Virus record (IMG/VR): IMGVR_UViG_3300017969_000017
Span: 1-52,138 of that record
Length of the DNA: 52,138 nt
Source of the DNA: a virus
Strand: one strand, 5' to 3'
Part shown: positions 6,525 to 16,808 of the stretch, piece by piece
How the letters are laid out: the number at the start of each line of letters is the position of its first letter
How positions within the stretch are numbered: position 1 is the stretch's first letter
The notes under the pieces: model-generated
The model's database searches: none
Seen by the model: the letters and a program-made list of their open reading frames with translations, nothing else
What the model was told of the DNA's origin: nothing
Made by a program: the position numbers and the translations under genes

Positions 6525-9278
6525 TTAAAACGCCACCCCATCAAAATTTTCAGATGCAAACTCAGGCATCACATTTTCTCCTGTAGAAATTAAAGAATCT
6601 GCGCTTAATGTCCATCTCCAATCGTTTGCAGAAAATTCATTTTTTTCAATAAAACTTTCGTCATTTAATGTAATTATATAATTTCTATCATCAAAAGTTT
6701 TAGTTTTATCTCTTTTATAAAATTTAATATCTTTAATTCCTACATAATAACCAACTTGTGCATTTCTTGGAGATTCGACAATTTTATAAGCATGACGACA
6801 TTTTTTCATAAACCACATATCGGGCCAATTTTTTTCTTCTTCAATAGGAACTCTATTTGATTTAGAAGAAACATTAACTAATGTTTTTGGCAGTATGTAA
6901 TTCTCTGTTTTCCAAGAATTTGTGTCTAAAGATTGCAACAATGTTTGAAACTTTGAATCAGAAACGCGATTTGTTACTGTTTGTAAAAGACTATTGTGAT
7001 ATAAGTTATCAACAGTATTTGGATAAAAATTAACATCAGATATTTGAGAACTACGACTAGTTTCTTGTTCTGGGTTTTTCCAGACCTGATATTCATCAAG
7101 TACTGTGCTTTTTACGTTTTCTTTAATAAAATCAACAACACTTTTTGAAATTTCAGAAGTTAATTTATCAGACTCTGGAGTTACAATTCCGGTATTAATA
7201 AAAGTAGTTTTTACTTCAGAATATTGATTAGAGTCCGTTGTTGGAGTGTTAACAACTGAGATAAAGTCTTTTGCTAGTTCTTCAACCCAAGTGGGAAATA
7301 ACCGATATTTTATTTTTTCTTGAGTATTTGGAAAATTGTACGGAGTTGTTGCGAGTTTAGAAAATTCAATTTTTATATATTTTGCATAAATAGTATTAGG
7401 TAATTGATAACTCTCTTTTGATAAAACATAATGACGAGGAATGGGATTCCATAATTTGTTTTCCCAACTAGTTAAAGAGTCATCAGTTGAATAATAAAAA
7501 TGCATTATACACCCGGGAGTGAGAGGATCAATAAAGATTTCATCTATTGCAACAGACTCCCCTGCCTGACTCACATCAAAGTAAAGCGCTTCAACAGCAA
7601 ACTTGTCTGGGTTAATCTGACTTTTCCAATACTTATTCTTTTTTGTTTTAAATCTGTTCTCTAGCGAATATTGATTTAAAGAAGTTCTATAAGAATTGCC
7701 TAACATATCAATAGTTTGCATAGCAACAAAATCATCAATAGACGCAATAGAGTATAAAAATCTTATATTTCTCACTTCAACTGACCAATCGAAAGGTATA
7801 GAGTTGTTAAACGGAAAAGCATCATTTCTTTTATAAAATTCAATTTTTATTTTATTTGTTTCTATTAATTCAAAGTATGGATTCATATACTGCCATGAAT
7901 AATTAAAAACATTTTGATAATAAACGGACAAATCAGTTTCTATATCCGTTCTATAGTTAACTTCAATCCAATCCAAAACATCTTGGGACCAATAATAGAT
8001 TTTTATATCAATAGGTTTTTGACAAATTTCAAACTCTATATTGTTTACAGGCTGATTTGTTAATAAATCAATTTCTAATGTCTCTGTTATTTCAGAGGGT
8101 TTTTCTTCTGAAGCCCAGAAGAATCTTTTTTGAACAGCATTTTGTTGATTAGCAAAATATCCTACAGGATAAGATCTATCTACAGTATAGATTCCTTTAT
8201 TTGTAGAAGATCTGTAAAGCCAAGGACTAAAAATGTAATTATTTTTAATTACATTCGTTAGCGCATTTTGTGGCGTGTAAGAATAATTTTTATTATCCTC
8301 TATTTCATTTAAATGTTCAAATAATTTTTTTTGTTCAAAGTTAAAAGCGCCAGTATGATAACTAGACCCAGTAATGTTAAAAATTGGAATTGTTTCTACT
8401 GTTTCACTTTTTGACTCAAAGGCAGCATACGGTGCGCTTTTTTCTTGACCCAATTCAATCCAATTGTTGGTAGATGAATAAGAGTAATCTAAAAGATTTT
8501 TACCAATTACTTTTTTATCAATATAAAAATAATTACTAGTAGATTCCATATTGTCTACATCAAAAGGCACTTCTGTTTGCAAACTTTCGCCAGAGTAAAT
8601 TGATACAATCGCATTTGAAGGAACAAATCGGTTTAGAGTTTCAGTAACTCTTCTTTTTTCTTCAATAGATAGAGTTTGCTCAGATTGTGGAATTATAATA
8701 ATTTCTTGAAAAGCGTTAGTTTTACTTAAATTTCGAATGCCGATTGGATCGTCAGATTGGATATCATCTAAGTATTTCCAATTTTCTTGTATATAACATT
8801 CATATCCAGAAGAGGCTCTTGAAAGAATTTTTATTCCATCGTAAGAATTTCCATACTGAAAAAATCTCATAAAATCTTGAGTTCTTGATTTAAAAGAAGC
8901 GTCTTTGTATTTAATTGAAGACCATTGTTGTTCTGTTAACAATTGATTATATGGATCATAATCATATAACTCTTTTTTTGCTCTAATTAAGCCAAATAAA
9001 TTAGAAAAAAGAGTATCTATATCATTAAAATTTGTACCGTTAAGAGTTGTATAAAGGCGAGGGGCTAACAATCCTTTTTTAACTCCAAGTACACCTGAGT
9101 CGCCTAATAAAGAATATAAAAATTTATATAAAGTACTGTTTTCATTTAAATTGTAAATTTCTTCAGGAAAAAATTTTCTAATATATTCCAAAAAATCTGA
9201 AGTTGGATTTAATCCTTCAACAATTTCTCTTTTTTCTACTAATTGACCATTTGAAAGAAGAGTAAAAATATCAGCCAT
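6525..9278 (-). CDS. large baseplate/tail structural protein, 917 aa
   Basis: Large structural protein directly downstream of the J-like baseplate gene, the position of the tail-protein-I-like baseplate component in other contractile phages. The first 170 residues (for example DFLEYIRKFFPEEIYNL and SLLGDSGVLGVKKGLL) look helical and globular. The rest is a series of beta-rich blocks with F5/8C-like character (IDEIFIDPLTPGCIMHFYYS...NTIYAKYIKIEFSKL at about 575-650, and a similar block near 350-530). It may link the baseplate wedge to the fibres. Start and stop are tightly coupled (TCTTAAATGGC). No enzyme motif was seen. Family assignment is by position and composition only. Confidence 0.6.
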   Translation of the reverse strand: MADIFTLLSNGQLVEKREIVEGLNPTSDFLEYIRKFFPEEIYNLNENSTLYKFLYSLLGDSGVLGVKKGLLAPRLYTTLNGTNFNDIDTLFSNLFGLIRAKKELYDYDPYNQLLTEQQWSSIKYKDASFKSRTQDFMRFFQYGNSYDGIKILSRASSGYECYIQENWKYLDDIQSDDPIGIRNLSKTNAFQEIIIIPQSEQTLSIEEKRRVTETLNRFVPSNAIVSIYSGESLQTEVPFDVDNMESTSNYFYIDKKVIGKNLLDYSYSSTNNWIELGQEKSAPYAAFESKSETVETIPIFNITGSSYHTGAFNFEQKKLFEHLNEIEDNKNYSYTPQNALTNVIKNNYIFSPWLYRSSTNKGIYTVDRSYPVGYFANQQNAVQKRFFWASEEKPSEITETLEIDLLTNQPVNNIEFEICQKPIDIKIYYWSQDVLDWIEVNYRTDIETDLSVYYQNVFNYSWQYMNPYFELIETNKIKIEFYKRNDAFPFNNSIPFDWSVEVRNIRFLYSIASIDDFVAMQTIDMLGNSYRTSLNQYSLENRFKTKKNKYWKSQINPDKFAVEALYFDVSQAGESVAIDEIFIDPLTPGCIMHFYYSTDDSLTSWENKLWNPIPRHYVLSKESYQLPNTIYAKYIKIEFSKLATTPYNFPNTQEKIKYRLFPTWVEELAKDFISVVNTPTTDSNQYSEVKTTFINTGIVTPESDKLTSEISKSVVDFIKENVKSTVLDEYQVWKNPEQETSRSSQISDVNFYPNTVDNLYHNSLLQTVTNRVSDSKFQTLLQSLDTNSWKTENYILPKTLVNVSSKSNRVPIEEEKNWPDMWFMKKCRHAYKIVESPRNAQVGYYVGIKDIKFYKRDKTKTFDDRNYIITLNDESFIEKNEFSANDWRWTLSADSLISTGENVMPEFASENFDGVAF

Positions 9279-11687
9279 TTAAGACACCCATGTACCCTTT
9301 GTCTTTTGAACAGGCTTTGTTCCATCAACAGGACCAATACCATAAAGTGCAGGCAGATCAATTTCATCTAATGTAAAATCATTAGTAAAAGTTTGTTTTA
9401 TACTTTCATCAGGATTAATTTCTTGAATTCCATAATAGGAAGAATAAGAAGTGCCCGCAACATCACTGGCAGTTGGAATTCTTGCATTTAAAACACCCGG
9501 AACATCATATACTAAAGCAACAATATCACTAAATTGTACAATTGCTCCAAATGGGTTTGAATTAAAATATGTACTTAATGCTGTAAATATGGCATTATTT
9601 GTCGCTTCTACATTAAAAGTATTATCATAGATAATTTCAAGATTTATAAGAAATTGTCTGAAATTAGCAGCATGAACAAGAACATCTTGATTTATTTGTT
9701 TGTGAGCGTCAATGACTCTGTTTGTCAATAAAGGCAATTTATTAAAGTAATATTCGACAGAATAAGAACTATTTGCCACAGCACTACCCATAGCAGCACT
9801 TATCTCAAGACCATCACGACAACGTTCACTATCTCTAATATTTGTTATATCCTTAGCAAGCCAATAGTCTTGATTTAATTCCCAAGTATAGCCATCTACA
9901 GTTATCTGTTCTGGAATTGAAACAACAGGAACCCATGTTAGATTTATTAAATAATTTCCATCAGAACAAACGCTACCACTAGATTGTCTAATATAGTTTT
10001 CATTATAATATGGATTATCTACTACAGTTACAAGCAAATTACCATACCCATAAATTACATCAGTAGCAAATTCTGTATTTTGACCTGAAATATAAATATC
10101 TATTTTATTTAGATTTGAATAATTTAAAGTTTCATCTAATATGTTTCTACTCCATTTAGAAATATATTCATGTTCTAGGAAAACGACTTTGCCTTCAGAT
10201 AACGCCTCGGTGGGAGGTTCAATAAAATCAGTAATTTCTATATTGTCATTAAATAAAGTTAATGCAGAAATAGCAGTTCCACTTGCTGCTGAGGCAGTTA
10301 TAACTGTTCCTGAAGAAGAGTAAGATATTGAAGAAGAACCTAGTGAATATATTTCATGAGTTCCATCTAAAGCAGTTCCAATTCCACTTAAACCAGTTAC
10401 TGTTACAGTTCCAGTTGTTGCAATACCTTCTGTACTAGCAGTTCCATTATTAAGAGTTAAAGTAACAATATTATTAGCATCTCTTGCTACAGTTGTAACA
10501 TCAAATACTGCTTCTGGAACAACACTTCCTATTTGATACCAAGTGTTGTCATATAATAAATCTCTTCTATAAACATTTTTATATTGAACAGTTCCCCCGG
10601 CAGAAGATGTTCCTGATGAATTTTCAATGTCTGTAATTGTTACAGAGCCTTGTTCTAAGACCGCAGTACCGCTTAATGGAGATAAAGAACTTTCTCCACC
10701 CGGATTATATTTATAAGTATAAGCATACTGGTATTCGCCAAAAAGATTACCACTATCTATATCTTCATAAGAAGTTAAAGACACAGTTCCGTTTGGTGCT
10801 GGATTAACTGCAAAACTGTCAACAGAAATGCTAGGATATTTTATGTCTCCCAGAGTGTTTCTAGTAAAAGTATAATCGCTATCTGGGCTATAGAATTTAG
10901 TATCGTTGTCTTTTCTGTCACTTAAATAATAATTTTGATTATAAATATATTTTGCATTTCTATTTTCAGAAACCGCAGTCCCAGATGCGTCAATTTGAAT
11001 GTATTCTTCAAATTTATTTGATGCTTTAAGAATAACTGCTCTATTTGTATATTGATTAGCAACAGATAACGCAAGAAACTGATCTTCAATTCCCGCAATA
11101 TTTCTAAATAAATTATTCTTAAATCTTATTTTAAGTTCGTCGTCTGTTTCTGAACTTGTTCCACCGTAAGTAGCAACTTCATTTGTGATTGAAGAAATAT
11201 TACTTAGGTTTCCAGTAGAAACTGTAATTTTATCTGCGGCAACGTTTCCGTTTCCTCCAGCAAAAGTAGCCTCAATTGGAACTTTAGCAAACAACTGATT
11301 TTCTGAGAGAGTTGCATCAACAGAGGTTATAAAATTAACAGCAGGAGAGGCTGCATTCGCAACTGTACTGAGTTGAGTTCCAGCAGGAATAAAAACTGGA
11401 ATGCCATTCGTTTGATTACGACTAAAAGTTACTTGACCAATTGCTCTTTTTGCAGTTTGTCTAGAAAACCCAAAAAGTTGAACAAAATCATCAAGATCAG
11501 ATCCAAATTTTGTATCAATATCAAATTGATAATCTTCTATAAAACCTTGAAATTGAGTTTCAGCAAGTGCTTGAGCAACTGCATCAATAATTTTTCTTTC
11601 AGGAGTTCCTAATTCGGCGGAAATTTCAGGATCTAATAGATACAACTGATCCCTCATTTTTTTACTAAATTCTTCTTGAGTCCACAT
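9279..11687 (-). CDS. baseplate J-like protein
   Basis: Baseplate wedge protein of the J-like/gp47 family, which joins gp25-like wedge subunits around the hub. The N-terminus (TPERKIIDAVAQALAETQ) then FIPAGTQLSTVAN, the FAGGNGNVAADKI turn near residue 142 and the TDDELKIRFKN segment near 182 are diagnostic. The C-terminal VVHAANFRQF-type region with FNSNPFGAIVQFSDIVALVYDVPGV is also typical. At 802 aa it is much longer than usual because a beta-sandwich domain is inserted at about residues 310-400 (YQYAYTYKYNPGGESSLSP ... KNVYRRDLLYDNTWYQIGSV), with more Gly-Thr-rich sequence after it. The same domain type is inserted in the tail sheath. The start overlaps the upstream stop (TGATG). Confidence 0.93.
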   Translation of the reverse strand: MWTQEEFSKKMRDQLYLLDPEISAELGTPERKIIDAVAQALAETQFQGFIEDYQFDIDTKFGSDLDDFVQLFGFSRQTAKRAIGQVTFSRNQTNGIPVFIPAGTQLSTVANAASPAVNFITSVDATLSENQLFAKVPIEATFAGGNGNVAADKITVSTGNLSNISSITNEVATYGGTSSETDDELKIRFKNNLFRNIAGIEDQFLALSVANQYTNRAVILKASNKFEEYIQIDASGTAVSENRNAKYIYNQNYYLSDRKDNDTKFYSPDSDYTFTRNTLGDIKYPSISVDSFAVNPAPNGTVSLTSYEDIDSGNLFGEYQYAYTYKYNPGGESSLSPLSGTAVLEQGSVTITDIENSSGTSSAGGTVQYKNVYRRDLLYDNTWYQIGSVVPEAVFDVTTVARDANNIVTLTLNNGTASTEGIATTGTVTVTGLSGIGTALDGTHEIYSLGSSSISYSSSGTVITASAASGTAISALTLFNDNIEITDFIEPPTEALSEGKVVFLEHEYISKWSRNILDETLNYSNLNKIDIYISGQNTEFATDVIYGYGNLLVTVVDNPYYNENYIRQSSGSVCSDGNYLINLTWVPVVSIPEQITVDGYTWELNQDYWLAKDITNIRDSERCRDGLEISAAMGSAVANSSYSVEYYFNKLPLLTNRVIDAHKQINQDVLVHAANFRQFLINLEIIYDNTFNVEATNNAIFTALSTYFNSNPFGAIVQFSDIVALVYDVPGVLNARIPTASDVAGTSYSSYYGIQEINPDESIKQTFTNDFTLDEIDLPALYGIGPVDGTKPVQKTKGTWVS

Positions 11688-12172
11688 CAGATTCCTCTAA
11701 CAGTTGCTTCGTTTTGTATTGGTATATTTAATCTATACAATTCACCGCTTATTGTTTCTAAATTAACAGAAATATATAAAGTATCATAATTTTTAATATA
11801 ATCTATATTAAAATTATTAATAATTTCATCCTGATCATAAGTAACGATTCTACCAAACTGGTTTATTTCTTGTTCTATCCTCATTCCTTGGTAAGACTGA
11901 TAATAACGAATAAGTCTATTTATTTCTGAAACAACTAAATCTTCGTATTCTTCAGGTAAAACAACCATTTCTTTATTAATCATATAAGTTTTACCTTGCT
12001 CTCCATATTCAATCAGAGAACCAAGATCTGGGTTCATAGGATCGGTGCCAACAGGATGACGAATCCAGCACATCAAATCTTGGACGACCTTTTCTGATCC
12101 CCTTACAACTTCTAAGTTATTATCATATCCTTTTGCTAAATCTCCGTTAGAGATTTTAAGGCTCCAAGTCAT
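11687..12172 (-). CDS. gp25-like (GPW/gp25 family) baseplate wedge protein
   Basis: Small baseplate wedge component, 161 aa, of the GPW/gp25 family that starts sheath assembly at the baseplate. Evidence: an N-terminal strand region with a short VVRGSEKVVQDLMCWIRHP helix, the typical GTDPMNPDLGSLIEYG turn, a helix VVSEINRLIRYYQ and a terminal beta segment (LYISVNLETISGELYRLNIPI). Length fits the family. It lies directly upstream of the J-like gene, with which it overlaps by one base, the conserved gene order for contractile tails. Ribosome site AGAGGA lies upstream of ATG 12172. Confidence 0.88.
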   Translation of the reverse strand: MTWSLKISNGDLAKGYDNNLEVVRGSEKVVQDLMCWIRHPVGTDPMNPDLGSLIEYGEQGKTYMINKEMVVLPEEYEDLVVSEINRLIRYYQSYQGMRIEQEINQFGRIVTYDQDEIINNFNIDYIKNYDTLYISVNLETISGELYRLNIPIQNEATVRGI

Positions 12173-12213
12173 TTTTTATATATTCCTCTATAATTAGGTT
12201 GCGCTATTCACCA

Positions 12214-13185
12214 CTATGTAGTCACAGTTATAGGTTCAATTCTGATCCATCTATTGAAGAAAGATGCTGTACCGGCAGGTGCATAATCTGGATCTTTTCT
12301 ATACTGAATAGAAAGTACGTCATTTTTATTAAAATCTAATTTATATGTAGTACTAACGGCCTCTGGTTTATCTTTTTGAGAAGCATAAATAGTTAGTGTA
12401 GCAGCAGGAGCGGAACCATTTACAGATAAGCCTAAATTAAATCCTGTATTGTTTGCATCTGATTGTGCTTCAGCCCCTCCTGAAAGAATATATGTTCCAT
12501 CATAGGGGACAGTAATTGCCGGTGCCGTTCCTACCCAAGCAGTTCCTGTGTTAGTGGTAGTGCCGGGAGTAAAGTGAACATGAGAGGGACCACCAATAAA
12601 GTTCCATTCTGTATTTAATTGATTATATCTAAATGACCAAATAAGCCTATCGTCATCATCTTCTAATAATAACTTTTCTTCTTGTCCATCAAGCAAATTT
12701 GCTGTAGAAAGTCCAGATACTAACGGTGATACTAATTTAGTTGTATAAATAAGAGTTCCTGCTGAAAATTGATTTAGAGTACCAGAACCAAATAGAGCCG
12801 TTCCGGGTAAAGTGTTTTCTTCAAGATTTCTCAAACTTGGAGCCGCTTTATTAAAATCCATAACTATTTCTTGATCTGCATCTACATAAAGAATATTTTT
12901 ACTTTCTATTCTAACATCCCCCGGACTAAGATCTGTAATTTTTCTTAACTGATCATCGCTTTCAAAACGAGCATATAGATTCCAGTTGTTGTCAATTTTT
13001 TTTACAATCCAGTATTCGTCTATTCTCGGAATTTGTATATAGGGAGAATAATAAAAAGAATAGGCAAGTCTAATAGATTGCCCATACATATCTATTCCTT
13101 CAATATATCCATTTAAAGGATCACATATAGTTATTTTTATTCTATTGTATATAACTTGAGAAGGAGAATTAATAAACTGTGCCAT
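12214..13185 (-). CDS. baseplate protein, OB-fold-like N-terminus and C1q-like C-terminus
   Basis: A 323-aa tail protein between the hub-lysin gene and the gp25-like gene. The first 110 residues alternate strands in a way that resembles the OB domain of gpV/gp5-type spike proteins (YIQIPRIDEYWIVKKIDN), which would suit a spike or hub cap. The C-terminal 130 residues resemble a C1q/TNF-like jelly-roll that forms trimers (ITVPYDGTYILSGGAEAQ, FNLGLSVNG, YKLDFNKNDVLSIQY, FFNRWIRIEPI). No enzyme motif. The combination suggests a trimeric tip or a small fibre anchored to the hub. Both domain calls are by pattern and need a profile search. Confidence 0.6.
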   Translation of the reverse strand: MAQFINSPSQVIYNRIKITICDPLNGYIEGIDMYGQSIRLAYSFYYSPYIQIPRIDEYWIVKKIDNNWNLYARFESDDQLRKITDLSPGDVRIESKNILYVDADQEIVMDFNKAAPSLRNLEENTLPGTALFGSGTLNQFSAGTLIYTTKLVSPLVSGLSTANLLDGQEEKLLLEDDDDRLIWSFRYNQLNTEWNFIGGPSHVHFTPGTTTNTGTAWVGTAPAITVPYDGTYILSGGAEAQSDANNTGFNLGLSVNGSAPAATLTIYASQKDKPEAVSTTYKLDFNKNDVLSIQYRKDPDYAPAGTASFFNRWIRIEPITVTT

Positions 13186-13186
13186 T

Positions 13187-16100
13187 TTAACTTATTCCAT
13201 CCAATTTATCCCATTGAGCCGCTAGTTTTTTTGTACTTTTTCTCCCATTGAGCCATTCCTTATAAGTTTGCTTTTTTCCTGTCGTACTTTTGTTCATAGG
13301 AACAACTGTCGCTGGTCGCGCTCCAGAAGGAGGTCTTACTGCGACCATACCAATAGGATCTTTTGTTTCGTCATAATCTGTCATTCCCGGAGCAATCAAA
13401 ACTGCTGAAGTACTAAATCCACTAGAATAACTAAATGTATGAGTTACATCTTGAACATAAAAAGTAAAACTTTTTATATTATTTTGATAATTAGGAATTT
13501 CAATAATCATGCCGGGAAATAGTTCAGGCATAAAAGTAAATTCTGCTCTTGAAATAAATTGTTCTGCCCATTTAGTCATAAAGGTATGATATGCGTAAAA
13601 AAATTCAACAATAGGATGACGAATAGTAAGATTACTTTCTGTGTAAGGTCTTGCTCCATATTTTTCTAGAAAATTAAGAGAAGATTCTTTTTGATTAAAT
13701 TCAAAATCTTCACCATCATCTGTTCTTTCTTCTTTATCTTTTTTTGTTTTATCTTTTGTCTTTTCTTCTTTATTTAATGGATAAAGAAAAGAATCTAATA
13801 TTCCTTCTTGTTCAATTGTAATTACTCCAGCACCTTGTAATTTTTCATACCAATCGGAATTAGCAGAGGGGAAATTGCCAATTCCGTAAGGGTTTCCCAT
13901 AATATAAACATGAGTAGTAAGATACTTATCAGAAAAATCAATTGTACATTTTTTAATTTCTAATTGACTAATTCTAAGCCACGGAGTTCTTTTTGCAATA
14001 TTAAAATAATCGGGATACCAAGCAATAAAATCGCCATTTGGAAGAGAAGCAAAATTACGCATTGAACCAATTGCTATATCTTTAACACTGTCAAATAAAG
14101 GAACGTCATTTTGTAATGCTCTTTTACCTCTCAACAAAAGTGAATCAACTAGACTTCCGGGGAATTGATAAGCAACATTAAAGGCTGCTCTATTAAAATT
14201 AATTGCATCTTGATAGTTTTTAGAATCATCATTTCCGCTACTAGAACCGCCAGACACATCTGTAGATGCGCCATCTAAAAATGGCATTGGGTCAATTCCA
14301 GCAGAATATGGTGCATTATATGAACCTTTTGCCATTCCAAAATGTAAATGGGGAGGACCAGCCTTACCACTTAAACCAATTTGTTGACCTCCAGTGACTT
14401 CATCTCCGACTTTTACAATTGTGGAACTCAAATGAGCAAGATAAGCAGAATATCCAGTATTTCCTTCTAAACCAACTCTAATCCCAGCCATTTTAGGATC
14501 GCTAGAATCAAGTAGTCCTTCTTTTACTATTTTCCCACTAAAAGGAGCAAAAACAGGAGTGCCTTCAGGGACTCCCATATCAACAGCATAATCGCTTTGC
14601 CAATTGTTCTCCGGTCTCGCTTTGTGACCAGCAACGCCACCTAAATTATTCCATTTTACACCGCCTAGCGGGTTAAAAAATTTTTCACTCCCCACGACGG
14701 AAGTTCCATTACCGCGATCAGTAGTATCTTCTTTATTTGGGTTTCCTTCAGCAATAGTTTTTTGAATTTTTCCTTTAGATTTCATTTTTATAGCATAATC
14801 ATAAATAGCAATTGCTATCTGCCATGCCCAATCATCGGTTTCAGGAATCCATTCTGAACTTTTATTTGGAAGTTGTAGATACGCACAAGTTGATGCCGCA
14901 GTATAGAAAAATCCGGGAATTGATCCGTTCCAAGAATTTTTTGCGGCCTCTTCTGAACTAAAACTTTGTGATCCTCTAATTGCAGTTAATCCATTGCCAC
15001 TCTTTTTTGAATTAGGATTGTTCTTTGCTTTTCCTAGTAAATTGATAAAATTATTAGAATTTTTTATTAAAGATTTGTCATTTTTAATTACGTCCCGTCC
15101 AAAGATACTTGAAGGTTTCTTCCAATCAGACCCATATTGACCCGTATTCAAAGGACCGCGATAACCCTGAGTAATGCTTGGATTAGTTAAATTAGGACTG
15201 CTACCCTTTGGTGTAACATAGTAACAAAAATCTTCATCTCTATCAGAATCAGTATGATCTATTGCTAAATACAAATCTCCTTTCCAACCTTTTGTAACAT
15301 CTGAATGATAAACTATTTTAATATCAATTGGATCAACTTCTTTAATTTTTTTTGATTTATTTATTCTATTTTGTGTAGCAATTATTTCATTTACTCTATC
15401 TTTAATTCTTTTAGCAATATCTCTATTTTTTGCCATTCTATTAATACTAGATTCTACTTCATATCCTCTTGCAAAAAAATCTAATTTTTGATATCCATTT
15501 AAAAACGTATCATTATTTGCTCCAGCACCAACTGCTTCTAAATACACTGTTAAAGTATTATTGTCTCTAGTCCCCGTTCCAGCGGCAGAGTTTCTTGTCG
15601 GGCTTGCAGCATCTTCTACTGCTTTTTCATATTTTGGACCACGAACGGGAAAATTAGGATTGGCTCCCATTTTTTCCATAAAACTCTTTACATTTTTAGG
15701 CCAATTTGCATTATCATTTCTAGGATCAGAAACAGGTGCCCAAACAGAACCAATTTCTTCAACAGTATATTTCCCATCATATTCGCTTTTCGATTCCCAT
15801 GTTATGGTAGCCATCTTGGGAATCGAAACTTCCCAAGAAGGATAAGAATAATCTGTTCCTAGACCTCCGGGATTATGTCTGTTTACAGCAGGTTGGTGTT
15901 TACCATAAGAAGTTTCTAATAAAGTGATTGCAATAAGAAATCTTGGATCAACTTTATGCTTTGTCCCAACATTGTAGTAAGTTGGCAATTGATCAATAAT
16001 CCATTGTGCTACATCAACACTTTTTAAATAATTCAAGACTTTTTCTTCGTCTACTAATACATGAGTTCCTGACCCTCCTACACCACCACCACCATCTCCT

Positions 16101-16807
16101 GACGGTTCAGCCCCAAGCCAAGCATCTAAAAATTCTTTTGCTGATTCCCAAGTTTGATCTTCTACAATAAAGTTTCTAAACATTGGCTCAACAGTGTCTA
16201 ACCATTCTTGAGGAAGAGGTTCAATGTAAACAGTATCTGGGTTCCAACCTCCCACATCAATTAAAAGAAAACTAAGTAGTTTAGGAAAACCTTGATCTTC
16301 AATGTCTCCAGTTCCTGTTGAATCTGCTCCGGGAGGCTGAAATACATTAAATCCACTATCATTATTTTGAACAATCATACCCATTTGCAAAAAAGCCTGC
16401 ATTACGTTGGGAAGAGTTGGGTCAAAGTAAGTATATTGCAATCTTTTTAGAGAACAACTTGCTTCGATAACAACTGGCTCTGGAACGAACTGAACTAAAG
16501 GTACTAAATCAATATAGCCAGAAAACACTAAAATTGGCTTCGTTTTTTTAAGATAAACTACGATCCTATCCATAGGACGAATTTTGCCTGATAATAAAAT
16601 AGAAGTAGTATTGTCTTCTGACCCACCAGATCTTCTACCTTGAAGAACAAACCTAGCAGTAGAAACGTCATTTGATCTTCTTTCTATTGACCCTTCAATT
16701 ATATCATTAGAAATATCAATAGGGGGGACTAATTTGCCCTCATCGTCTGTTTCATTAGGCTGTATATAAACACGAACTTCTGGAGAATAGGCGATTCGTC
16801 TTCCCAT
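13187..16807 (-). CDS. baseplate hub protein with inserted glucosaminidase and M23 endopeptidase
   Basis: A 1206-aa tail-tip protein. Residues 1-230 look like the start of a gpD/gp27-type hub (VRVYIQPNETDDEGK, IRPMDRIVVYLKKTKPILVFSGYID). After a Gly-rich linker (about 236-248), residues about 260-370 form a FlgJ/LytG-like glucosaminidase (FLIAITLLETSYGKH with catalytic Glu298, then NRHNPGGLG). Residues about 490-690 are unassigned. Residues about 707-845 are an M23 metalloendopeptidase (VPEGTPVFAPFSGKIV, YLAHLS with His792, PPHLHFG with His820 and His822). The first zinc ligand, usually His, appears as Asp739 in SDYAVDMG. The hub fold seems to resume after residue 880 (FIAWYPDYFNIAKRTPWL). 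The two enzymes cut glycan and peptide in peptidoglycan during DNA entry. Confidence 0.88.
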   Translation of the reverse strand: MGRRIAYSPEVRVYIQPNETDDEGKLVPPIDISNDIIEGSIERRSNDVSTARFVLQGRRSGGSEDNTTSILLSGKIRPMDRIVVYLKKTKPILVFSGYIDLVPLVQFVPEPVVIEASCSLKRLQYTYFDPTLPNVMQAFLQMGMIVQNNDSGFNVFQPPGADSTGTGDIEDQGFPKLLSFLLIDVGGWNPDTVYIEPLPQEWLDTVEPMFRNFIVEDQTWESAKEFLDAWLGAEPSGDGGGGVGGSGTHVLVDEEKVLNYLKSVDVAQWIIDQLPTYYNVGTKHKVDPRFLIAITLLETSYGKHQPAVNRHNPGGLGTDYSYPSWEVSIPKMATITWESKSEYDGKYTVEEIGSVWAPVSDPRNDNANWPKNVKSFMEKMGANPNFPVRGPKYEKAVEDAASPTRNSAAGTGTRDNNTLTVYLEAVGAGANNDTFLNGYQKLDFFARGYEVESSINRMAKNRDIAKRIKDRVNEIIATQNRINKSKKIKEVDPIDIKIVYHSDVTKGWKGDLYLAIDHTDSDRDEDFCYYVTPKGSSPNLTNPSITQGYRGPLNTGQYGSDWKKPSSIFGRDVIKNDKSLIKNSNNFINLLGKAKNNPNSKKSGNGLTAIRGSQSFSSEEAAKNSWNGSIPGFFYTAASTCAYLQLPNKSSEWIPETDDWAWQIAIAIYDYAIKMKSKGKIQKTIAEGNPNKEDTTDRGNGTSVVGSEKFFNPLGGVKWNNLGGVAGHKARPENNWQSDYAVDMGVPEGTPVFAPFSGKIVKEGLLDSSDPKMAGIRVGLEGNTGYSAYLAHLSSTIVKVGDEVTGGQQIGLSGKAGPPHLHFGMAKGSYNAPYSAGIDPMPFLDGASTDVSGGSSSGNDDSKNYQDAINFNRAAFNVAYQFPGSLVDSLLLRGKRALQNDVPLFDSVKDIAIGSMRNFASLPNGDFIAWYPDYFNIAKRTPWLRISQLEIKKCTIDFSDKYLTTHVYIMGNPYGIGNFPSANSDWYEKLQGAGVITIEQEGILDSFLYPLNKEEKTKDKTKKDKEERTDDGEDFEFNQKESSLNFLEKYGARPYTESNLTIRHPIVEFFYAYHTFMTKWAEQFISRAEFTFMPELFPGMIIEIPNYQNNIKSFTFYVQDVTHTFSYSSGFSTSAVLIAPGMTDYDETKDPIGMVAVRPPSGARPATVVPMNKSTTGKKQTYKEWLNGRKSTKKLAAQWDKLDGIS

Positions 16808-16808
16808 T

